35,502 nt of DNA from Dehalococcoidia bacterium. GTDB lineage: Bacteria > Chloroflexota > Dehalococcoidia > Dehalococcoidales > JAUVZA01. Location of the stretch: positions 1 through 35,502 of the forward strand of contig JAUVZA010000007.1 in the NCBI GenBank assembly GCA_030602805.1. Direction: 5' to 3'. Each line of letters starts with the position of its first letter. The stretch's first letter is position 1. This document shows positions 1 through 6,319 of the stretch, in pieces. A program made the position numbers and the translations under genes. Under the pieces are notes generated by a model. The model was not told where the DNA came from, searched no databases, and worked only from the letters and a program-made list of their open reading frames with translations.

Positions 1-525
1 TATTATATCAGTGCGAAACACTTGTGGCGTCTGCACTGCCCATAGATTTTGACGTGGTGGCGTCTGGTGGACTATTCTATCATCTCCCGCCAGCTTAATG
101 GTATCCGTAACTGGAACGGCGGCTACGGCGGCACCGGTTTCCTTGGCTGCCTCCAGCCCACGGGCAATCAAGTCCACAGTCACTAGCGGTCGGGCGCCGT
201 CATGGATTACCACCCAGTCACAATGGCTAAGCTGGCTAAGTCCAGCCGCCACTGAATCCTGACGTCGCCTGCCCCCGGGACAAACATCGGTTATCTTTGA
301 CCACTCCTGCTCGGACACCAACTGCTGCCCCCTCTCAAGGTTCTGCTCACTCAGGACGACAATAATCTGGCCAACAGGGTTACACCTTTGAAAGGCATCA
401 ACCACCCGGGCTAAAATAGGCTTCCCACCCAATAGAGCCAAGACCTTATCCACCCCGCCCATCCGCTGACTGCTGCCAGCAGCGGCAATAACTGCTCCTA
501 CTCTCTGCTGATTACCTGTTTTCAT
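1..525 (-). CDS. ispD: 2-C-methyl-D-erythritol 4-phosphate cytidylyltransferase, 5' part
   Basis: Catalyses CTP + MEP to CDP-ME in the cytosolic non-mevalonate isoprenoid pathway. The 175 visible codons start at an ATG (523-525 on the complement) and run off the left edge, so the C-terminus is missing. Visible motifs are the N-terminal nucleotide-binding loop AAAGSSQRMGG near residues 14-24, a central HDGARP and TPQVF close to the edge; together these are diagnostic of IspD. The Shine-Dalgarno is weak (TAAGG). It lies on the same strand as radA and clpC at the far right; in Dehalococcoidia I remember radA and ispD as near neighbours, which would make the intervening 25 kb an insertion. That last point is inference. 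Confidence 0.95.
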   Translation of the reverse strand, partial: MKTGNQQRVGAVIAAAGSSQRMGGVDKVLALLGGKPILARVVDAFQRCNPVGQIIVVLSEQNLERGQQLVSEQEWSKITDVCPGGRRRQDSVAAGLSQLSHCDWVVIHDGARPLVTVDLIARGLEAAKETGAAVAAVPVTDTIKLAGDDRIVHQTPPRQNLWAVQTPQVFRTDII

Positions 526-593
526 GCCTTACCAGATTATAAAGCAAAACCAGTGTTATATCTACCACTACAAAACCATTACAAAATAAGCGA

Positions 594-616
594 AACCCTA
601 TCCCCTTTATCCCCTT
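594..616 (+). repeat. C-rich repeat, possible left end copy
   Basis: AACCCTATCCCC followed by TTTATCCCCTT closely matches the outer part of the repeat at 31771 (AACCCCATCCCCC then TTTATCCCCCTT), each C-run being one shorter. An inverted relative ends at 24877. No hairpin half follows here, so it is either a degenerate copy or a chance C-rich match. Confidence 0.45.
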
Positions 617-800
617 GGCGAACTGATAATCCGAGCAGTGAAATACCATTCGCCAGTGCGATAGATATTCAATCTTACAATAAATTAAAGCGAAAGAAAA
701 ATGGCCGACTATCTCATCGATCAGATAAGTAACAGGTTTTTAAATATATTTATCGCAGAGGCATTTGCCTTTTCGAGATCAGAACGGCATATATACAATT

Positions 801-846
801 GACTGTAGAGTAACGGAATTTCAGGAGTTCGAGTCCCCTTAGCTGG
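801..846 (+). other. tmRNA/tRNA 3'-end-like remnant
   Basis: GACTGTAGAG, then GGAATTTC at 814-821, then a T-loop-like TTCGAGT flanked by GGAG and CCCC, resembles the 3' end of tmRNA (TGTAG..GGAATTTC..T-arm) more than a protein gene. The T-stem has an A-C mismatch, there is no CCA end and no 5' partner, so it is not a functional RNA. The tail overlaps an almost perfect inverted repeat, GTCCCCTTAGCT (833-844) and AGCTGAGGGGAC (847-858). Possibly an attachment-site scar; uncertain. Confidence 0.35.
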
Positions 847-899
847 AGCTGAGGGGACGGAACAAAGAACTTTCCAGTTAAAATTCAGTTTAATATTAT

Positions 900-946
900 G
901 ACTTTTAATCAGGGTGTCACAGGTTCGAGACCTGTACGGCCTACCA
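900..946 (+). pseudogene. tRNA-Lys(UUU) 3' fragment
   Basis: The stretch reads as the 3' half of a tRNA: anticodon loop CTTTTAA (902-908 region, anticodon TTT), anticodon 3' stem TCAGG, variable loop GTGTC, a perfect T-arm ACAGG-TTCGAGA-CCTGT (919-935), acceptor strand ACGGCCT and ACCA (943-946). The expected D-arm and 5' acceptor strand are absent upstream. Such 3' fragments are typical of integration into tRNA genes, where the far attachment site retains only the 3' end plus the original terminator, which is present here at 959-979. The intact partner is not in the window. Confidence 0.65.
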
Positions 947-958
947 AGGCTAGAAGAC

Positions 959-979
959 CTTCCCTGTCGGGGAGTTTTT
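959..979 (+). terminator. Rho-independent terminator after tRNA fragment
   Basis: Stem CTTCCC / GGGGAG with a TGTC loop is followed directly by TTTTT. It begins 12 bases after the tRNA-Lys fragment, as expected for the original tRNA terminator. Confidence 0.6.
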
Positions 980-984
980 GAAAG

Positions 985-1034
985 AATCAGAGTGTCAAGA
1001 CACTAGGTCAACCGACACCCTGATTTTACTGTTT
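985..1034 (+). terminator. Stem-loop repeating tRNA-fragment sequence
   Basis: AATCAGAGTGTC (985-996) pairs, with one mismatch, with GACACCCTGATT (1014-1025), followed by TTTTACTGTTTTT. The right arm on the minus strand reads AATCAGGGTGTC, identical to 12 bases of the tRNA-Lys fragment (907-918). It may act as a second terminator or be a rearranged tRNA piece. Confidence 0.4.
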
Positions 1035-1259
1035 TTATGTATAAATTTCAAGATTTAATGTTGAGTTAATTTTTAATGCATTTTCTTCAGTTGGCTTTGT
1101 CAAGGTAGATCTTTCTAAAATGCGTCAAAATAAGTACACATAAATATGGATTAACAAATGGAGTTGCTTCGCATCCGGCGAAATTAGAATTAGCGATGTG
1201 CTTATGAAAAGATCACTTCACTTTTATTCACTACTCACATTTCATAGCTGTAAGAGTTA

Positions 1260-1281
1260 GCGTATAATCCATGTTATACGC
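1260..1281. repeat. Perfect 8-bp inverted repeat
   Basis: GCGTATAA and TTATACGC flank a 6-base spacer. No adjacent gene explains it. The rest of 1035-1340 shows no gene or other recognisable signal. Confidence 0.4.
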
Positions 1282-1344
1282 AGAGCCTCGCAAGTTGTGT
1301 TATTGAACCATATGTCATGCAAGGCGGGTATTAAATTCTATCTC

Positions 1345-1375
1345 GCTTGGTCACACCAACTCGGCGTGACCAAGC
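1345..1375. repeat. Perfect 10-bp inverted repeat
   Basis: GCTTGGTCAC (1345-1354) and GTGACCAAGC (1366-1375) form a hairpin with an 11-base loop. It stands just beyond the terminator of the surface-protein gene and could back up termination or be a protein-binding site. Confidence 0.45.
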
Positions 1376-1382
1376 AGTTTCA

Positions 1383-1420
1383 CACAAAAGAAGGCCGAGG
1401 CTCTCGTTAGCCCCGGCCTT
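1383..1420 (-). terminator. Terminator of the surface-protein gene
   Basis: Read on the minus strand, AAGGCCGGGGCT (1420-1409) pairs with AGCCTCGGCCTT (1402-1391), one mismatch, and is followed by CTTTTGTG. It lies 39 bases beyond the stop of the minus-strand Ig-like gene. Confidence 0.7.
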
Positions 1421-1458
1421 ACTTATCACCCATGGGGGCTGCCTTACTCAGCTTCCGT

Positions 1459-4374
1459 TTACCCCTTGTGGATAACGATGTTGCCACCCGCAATGCTAGT
1501 GGTGGGATCCGTGCCATCAGCGGCATCCATCTGGTTGTCATAGACTATGGTGTCGGTGTCCCTGTCCCAGATCTTGATGCGGAACTTGTCGACATCGGTG
1601 CTGCTAAGTGTTAGCTTTGCGTCAATGGCGGTGAGCATGAACCCGTAGTTGCCTTCACCATTGATAGTGCCAGTGCCCTTGTACATGGCACGCGCACCGG
1701 CAACCACCAGCCACTGATAGGTGTCGGAGTGAAATTTCAGGTCAGCTACCTGGAACTGGAACTCCGTCTGACCAGTCGGGGTAGTAGCTCCCTTCTTGTA
1801 CTTGGAGACGAAGCCGAAGTTGGCTCGCCCGGTGAGTGTCGGCTCAGCCACGCACGCCCCCTCCGGAGAGTCTATCCAGCCGCCGCCGGTGACAAAGCCG
1901 CCCTCAGGGTCGTAGACAGCGCCGAGCACAGTCGCCGCCGTGGAAGCCTGATGCAGGTCATCGCCAGCGAAGTCGGCGGTAATCTCAAAGACACCAGCAT
2001 CGGGGGGTGCCGGTACCTCCAGGCTAGCCACCCCGTTTGTGTCTGTGAATGCTGAAACGTCTAGGCCGTCAACCTGGAAAGTAATTTCGGCATCTGAAAT
2101 GGGTTGCCCGTCCTCATCCACCAGTAATGCTGCCAAAGTCGCAACACCATTCACCTGAACCAGGGTATCACCGGTATAGGTGAGGGTGGTGGGCGTGTAG
2201 ACGGTGAGGGACGCAGTCGCCGTGGAACCCTGATGCTGAGCATCGCCAGCGAATTCCGCGGTAACATTATAGACGCCAACAGTATCGATTGTCACCTCAC
2301 AGCTAGCCACTCCGTCTGTGTCTGTGACTGCTGAAGCGTCTAGGCCGTCAACCTGGAAAGAAATCGTCGCGCCCGAAATCGGCTGACCCTCACCATCCTC
2401 CAACATTGCCGACAAGGTCGCCGGGGTGTTCACCTGAACCGAGGTATCGCCCGTATAGGTGAGAGTGGTGGCGGTAGTGACCTCCGTCCGGGTGACAGTC
2501 AATGTCGCAGTGACCGAATGTGGGGTCGGGTCGACGTCCGTGGCGACAATGGTTATGGTGTTCACTCCGACATCCAGGCTGACCGGATGGCTAAATGAAA
2601 CTTCATTGTCCGGACCGCCAGTGGGGGTTAAAGTCACCGGCTCGCCGTTTATTGTTATCGAGGCTATGCCCTCAACATCGGTGGCGGTGCCCTCGACGAA
2701 AACGCTGTCGTCAGTAGTCTCGGCTCCGTCAATTGGGCTGGTTACCTGTATCGTCGGGCGCCCTAGTCCGCCTATCACCATCGTATCACCCTCATCCACG
2801 GTAACAGTGAAGGTGCCAAATTCCGGTACGGAACCATCCTCGACAGTGGCGAAGGCCTCTATGGTCCATGTTCCCGGGAACAGGGTGCCGATGGCTTGCC
2901 CCTCGGTCGTTACTAAGTGAGAGCCCCTAGCATAGGCGGTGGGGTATGTGAGCCCTTCCTTCGTAGCTTGGTAATAGGGCAAACTGAGCTCGCCCCCGCC
3001 CTCAACGCCCTCAACGTAGTAGTACAGCCTGACCGTAGCCGTGCCGAATGTCGCATCGACGTCCGACAGTGTCTCACCGGAGGCTACGGTGTACGGATCA
3101 AGGAAATATCCCGACTGATTGATATAGGACCACAGATAGGGATCCGGGTCAGCGGGGTAATCGAAGCGAAGATACAAATAATTGTACCGCCAGGAATCCC
3201 CGGGGGAGGCGACAAACATGTACTCCCCGGTGTCGGGATGGATCCGGACTTGCATGTACCCATTGGGCGCTGAATAGGCCTGGATGTATGAGTACTGCCA
3301 GATGTCGGTGCTGGCACCGGTGAGGCTTAAAGTCCCGGTAATAAAGCCGGGGTCGATGATGAAGTCAAAGTCCTCTAAATGCTGCCCCGCGGTAAGCGTT
3401 ACTGGCGTCCTGGGAGGATTAAGGAAACCATATAGGCCGCTCAGGTCGCCCGTCTCGCCCGTCTCGCCCGTCAGATGATAGTAGAAATAAGGGTGCACAT
3501 ACCAGGTGTCGGCGTCGACATTCAGGGTATACGCGCCGGTAGCTATGTCGGCTATCTCGGTATTGGCGTACCTGGTGGGATTAGGCGCGTACCCACGTAC
3601 CAAAGCATCGTATACGTCTGTTGCTGGTCCCAGCAGGGTGGCGTTTCCGGAGATGGTGGCTGCGGTCACGTCAATCGAGATATTCTTGGTTAGGGTTCCT
3701 CCCGCAGCAAGCGGACCAACGGTTTCGTTGGGGAAGTAATACTGTATGCCGTTTACGGTGACCCAGCCATAGAAGTAATAGTCAAGCTCCGGTGCCACCA
3801 GCAGCGTGTAACCCCTCCCCGGCTGCCCCGGTACAGTTAGGAGAGAAGCTGTGGTTCGGTTTTGGAAAGACATGCCGGGGAATTCGGGTGGCCAAATATA
3901 GGCGTATATGTTGAAACCCTGTATTGTGTTGCCACCATCGGTGGTGGTTGATATGGTCCCCGAGATGAAGGCCGGGTCCACAGACAGGTTTTGTGTAACC
4001 GTACCTCCTATCGGGACATTCACCGTCCCGTGCACCGGAAATATCACCCGGGTATAGTCTGTGGCGACGACCTGTGCATCGGCTATTACATAATAGTCGC
4101 GGTCGCCCTCCACAGTCAGGGTGTAGTCGATGCTGGAGGCTCCTCCGGGAACACTGACGCTTACATACGCCGAAAACACCCCGTCTGTGTCCATGGCTCT
4201 GACGGTTACCTGGGTAATATCATAGCCGTCAACAGTTACTGAGCCGGTCAAATCACCCGGATGCAGGATGACACCGCCGTTAGCCAGAGCTGGCGCTGGC
4301 ATTCCTGCTATAGACACCAGCAACACCATTGATAAGACAAGCCCCAGTATTTTGCTCCTTCTACCTGGTTTCAT
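1459..4374 (-). CDS. Secreted multi-domain Ig-like surface protein
   Basis: A 971-residue exported protein. An N-terminal signal peptide (KPGRRSK, a hydrophobic core, then APALA near residue 31) is followed by about 500 residues of beta-rich carboxypeptidase-regulatory-like repeats with aromatic-rich strands, a glucodextranase-B-like Ig domain (ITSPIDG-type start near residue 545), two tandem Big_1-type Ig repeats that share the strings LTYTGDT and FQVDGLD, and a conserved C-terminal domain beginning VTGGGWIDSPEGA with KFRIKIWDRDTD. That last domain I associate with secreted Chloroflexota proteins. No membrane anchor, LPXTG or S-layer domain is visible, so attachment is unclear. The ATG is preceded by a strong AGAAAGGAG. 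Its base composition is GC-richer than the accessory genes to the right. Likely adhesion or cell-envelope role, unproven. Confidence 0.85.
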   Translation of the reverse strand: MKPGRRSKILGLVLSMVLLVSIAGMPAPALANGGVILHPGDLTGSVTVDGYDITQVTVRAMDTDGVFSAYVSVSVPGGASSIDYTLTVEGDRDYYVIADAQVVATDYTRVIFPVHGTVNVPIGGTVTQNLSVDPAFISGTISTTTDGGNTIQGFNIYAYIWPPEFPGMSFQNRTTASLLTVPGQPGRGYTLLVAPELDYYFYGWVTVNGIQYYFPNETVGPLAAGGTLTKNISIDVTAATISGNATLLGPATDVYDALVRGYAPNPTRYANTEIADIATGAYTLNVDADTWYVHPYFYYHLTGETGETGDLSGLYGFLNPPRTPVTLTAGQHLEDFDFIIDPGFITGTLSLTGASTDIWQYSYIQAYSAPNGYMQVRIHPDTGEYMFVASPGDSWRYNYLYLRFDYPADPDPYLWSYINQSGYFLDPYTVASGETLSDVDATFGTATVRLYYYVEGVEGGGELSLPYYQATKEGLTYPTAYARGSHLVTTEGQAIGTLFPGTWTIEAFATVEDGSVPEFGTFTVTVDEGDTMVIGGLGRPTIQVTSPIDGAETTDDSVFVEGTATDVEGIASITINGEPVTLTPTGGPDNEVSFSHPVSLDVGVNTITIVATDVDPTPHSVTATLTVTRTEVTTATTLTYTGDTSVQVNTPATLSAMLEDGEGQPISGATISFQVDGLDASAVTDTDGVASCEVTIDTVGVYNVTAEFAGDAQHQGSTATASLTVYTPTTLTYTGDTLVQVNGVATLAALLVDEDGQPISDAEITFQVDGLDVSAFTDTNGVASLEVPAPPDAGVFEITADFAGDDLHQASTAATVLGAVYDPEGGFVTGGGWIDSPEGACVAEPTLTGRANFGFVSKYKKGATTPTGQTEFQFQVADLKFHSDTYQWLVVAGARAMYKGTGTINGEGNYGFMLTAIDAKLTLSSTDVDKFRIKIWDRDTDTIVYDNQMDAADGTDPTTSIAGGNIVIHKG
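2090..2480 (-). repeat. Tandem Big_1-type Ig repeat within surface gene
   Basis: Two neighbouring coding units of roughly 280-290 bases encode near-identical segments (LTYTGDTSVQVN versus LTYTGDTLVQVN; FQVDGLDASAVTDTDGVAS versus FQVDGLDVSAFTDTNGVAS). The similarity extends to DNA, so unit number may vary by slippage or recombination. Confidence 0.6.
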
Positions 4375-4414
4375 TGCAAATCTCCTTTCTAATGGATTCT
4401 AGCTTTCAAAACAT

Positions 4415-4443
4415 AATCTAAGTCTATTTGACCTTTGTCTCAA
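4415..4443 (-). promoter_or_regulatory. Putative promoter of the surface-protein gene
   Basis: On the minus strand TTGAGA (4443-4438) and TAGATT (4420-4415) are separated by 17 bases, 41 bases upstream of the start codon. The match to a sigma-70 promoter is fair. Confidence 0.4.
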
Positions 4444-4555
4444 TGCCGTATAACTGACCTCCTTTCTTTTTAAGATTTCTTTATCGCCCCTCGACCTGGA
4501 GCAGACTAATGCTTTGTCTACTTTTCTTCAGAAACCACTCCCACTTTCGTAAAAC

Positions 4556-4623
4556 AAAAACCGACCTTTTGGGTCGGTTTCACTATTGGCTTCTCACTAC
4601 TTGAGTGGCTGCCACAAGTAGTG
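4556..4623 (-). ncRNA. Double hairpin ending in a terminator; possible small RNA 3' end
   Basis: Read on the minus strand, a perfect 9-bp stem (CACTACTTG 4623-4615 with CAAGTAGTG 4603-4595, 11-base loop) is followed after 14 bases by AAACCGACC/GGTCGGTTT (4580-4558) and a TTTTTGTTTT tract. That is a complete intrinsic terminator, yet no minus-strand gene lies upstream of it before 5645. It may end a small RNA or an untranslated leader. Confidence 0.4.
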
Positions 4624-5188
4624 GTTTGCTACTGCTATTACCATGATGCCGGTCAAAATGCTTGCTCATCTCTTGCCCTTACTGAAAACCTTTATTCCAG
4701 CGGCCTACAATTGTGACCACAATCTTCCCATATCCCTGTAAAATAGTCAACTTAGCTGAGTTTCCCAAAATTGGCTATTGCGGTGCTGCGAACTGCAGAA
4801 GTTGCTCGTGATGCCAAGAACTTTACTTTTCTTTATCGACCTCCTTCGCTAGGAAGCCCGCCTCTAAACTAGCCTGATTAGCAGGGTTGTCAAAGTATGT
4901 GTCGAATCTGCTTGGGACCTTGAGATTGAACGAACCGTCAACTGGTTAGCCCGCGCCCCGTCCGAATCCCAGCGTATGAGTAGTGTTACACGCATATGAT
5001 ACCCTGACTTAGGTTCAGGGTCTCGTGTGCCAGATTAGCTTAAATAACGTATATCATCTTACTCAAATTGACAGACGGTTATGTTATGCTAGATTCGAGT
5101 CCTAATGAATATTTATAGACATAAATTTGCAGCCCTTTTCTGTAACAGTTATTACTAGCTATAGCGAGGCTGCGGGATAATACTGTGA
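4624..5188. other. Gene-free stretch
   Basis: I see no convincing coding frame on either strand. The only clear structure is a 7-bp hairpin ACCCTGA/TCAGGGT at 5001-5021. Confidence 0.5.
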
Positions 5189-5450
5189 AACACTGAAAAA
5201 TAACAACTCTGCAACACCGTGGAACAACCCTGTAACAAAGTGAAACAACCCTGAAACAACTCCGTAACATCGCATAACAACTCCGTAACACCGTTATAAC
5301 ACTCAATAACACTGTTATAACAGCGAAACAGTTAGCTTCAATAACAAGAAACATAACAAATGTTGTAACAACGAAATAGAAGCTATTTTACTGTTATAAC
5401 AGTGTTGTTACGTATTCCTGTTACAGGTTGTTGTACTGCTCGCTGTTACC
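5189..5450 (+). repeat. Helically phased AACA array with inverted TGTT flank
   Basis: The triplet AAC, nearly always as AACA in contexts such as GTAACA or GAAACA, begins at 5202, 5213, 5223, 5234, 5244, 5255, 5266, 5276, 5287, 5298, 5308 and 5319: twelve copies with an average spacing of 10.6 bp, one helical turn. Further copies occur at 5189, 5327, 5343, 5355 and 5367. From 5361 the complementary TGTT takes over (5392, 5403, 5406, 5419, 5429, 5444). Embedded palindromes include ACTGTTATAACAGT near 5390-5403 and CCTGTTACAGG near 5417-5427. Such phasing puts all motifs on one DNA face, as in iterons, type II partition centromeres or curved DNA. No matching binding protein is obvious nearby. 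Confidence 0.75.
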
Positions 5451-5452
5451 AG

Positions 5453-5526
5453 GCCTAACTGTTCGTTAGGCTTGAATTAGGCTTCAGGAAAAATAACGTA
5501 TCTTATTTTTCGATTTATCGAAAGTA
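5453..5526. repeat. Cluster of three short inverted repeats
   Basis: GCCTAAC/GTTAGGC (5453-5471), GAAAAATAA/TTATTTTTC (5488-5511) and TTCGA/TCGAA (about 5509-5524) follow the phased array and precede the DUF1648 gene by about 120 bases. They could be operators or terminators; no T-tract strongly favours the latter. Confidence 0.45.
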
Positions 5527-5644
5527 ACAAAAAGATGAAAAGTGCAATGGCATACTTTCTGGCTTATTGTGCACCCATCCAATTCATCTTTTATTGCATT
5601 GGGAGTAGAGATTCGGGCATACTGTAGCTGAAAGTCAGGTAACT

Positions 5645-6187
5645 ATGTGGCAGAAGCTAAGCAAATGCTACCCACCCCAGGTTGAGCTTATTTCCCTAAT
5701 ACTTCTAGCATTTGCTTTCTATATAGTCTTATCTAACTATGCTATACTCCCTGATACCATACCGACTCATTTCGATGCTCGAGGTATTCCTGATGATTGG
5801 AGCAGTAAGAATACAATTTTTCTTTTCCCTAGCCTAAATGCTTTTATATATTTAGGCTGTACTTTCCTGAATATCTGGTTTGCTATCGTTGAGGATCCAA
5901 GGCGGCTGATAAGCCTTCCCCAAAAGAGGTTAGCAAGGTTAACCGAGGAACAGACCGAAAAGCTACGCATCTTTCTAAACCGTTGTCTTTTCCTGCTAAA
6001 AATACTCATCCAAGGCCTGACAGTCTATGGTGTCTATATTACGATTGAGATAGCTTTGGCCAAGGCAACTGGCCTCGGAACTCCATTCCTCCTATTCATG
6101 GGAGCAATAATAGCTCTTGCTAGCTTTATGATATGGCAGAGTTTTCGCATTACTAGTACCCACGGGTCAGATGTAAAACTTAGTTAG
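5645..6187 (+). CDS. DUF1648-domain membrane protein
   Basis: A 180-residue integral membrane protein. A first hydrophobic helix near residues 15-33 is followed by the DUF1648 signature LPDTIPTHFDARGIPDDW, then further membrane segments near 57-80, 108-132 and 143-162. DUF1648 is found in SdpI-type immunity proteins and in many uncharacterised membrane proteins, so immunity or signalling roles are possible but not shown. The ATG has only a weak purine stretch (CAGGTA) upstream. The RND exporter follows 132 bases later on the same strand. The gap 6188-6319 holds no other recognisable feature. Confidence 0.75.
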   Translation: MWQKLSKCYPPQVELISLILLAFAFYIVLSNYAILPDTIPTHFDARGIPDDWSSKNTIFLFPSLNAFIYLGCTFLNIWFAIVEDPRRLISLPQKRLARLTEEQTEKLRIFLNRCLFLLKILIQGLTVYGVYITIEIALAKATGLGTPFLLFMGAIIALASFMIWQSFRITSTHGSDVKLS

Positions 6188-6319
6188 CACCACCTTACAA
6201 AGGTAATTTATCACTAGCTGGATACGGACTGCACAGTATGACGGATTGTTCAACACTTATACTACCTACCGATTCATCACTATTTGAGGTATTGACGCTC
6301 AACAGGCAAAGGTTTAATA

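Noticed and set aside
801-946. A complete tRNA or tmRNA gene
   Set aside because: No 5' acceptor strand, D-arm or tag-peptide frame can be found to match either 3' fragment.
5079-5354. A 91-codon minus-strand reading frame
   Set aside because: It translates the phased AACA array into repeated V/L/C/R strings and has no ribosome-binding site; the repeats themselves are the real feature.
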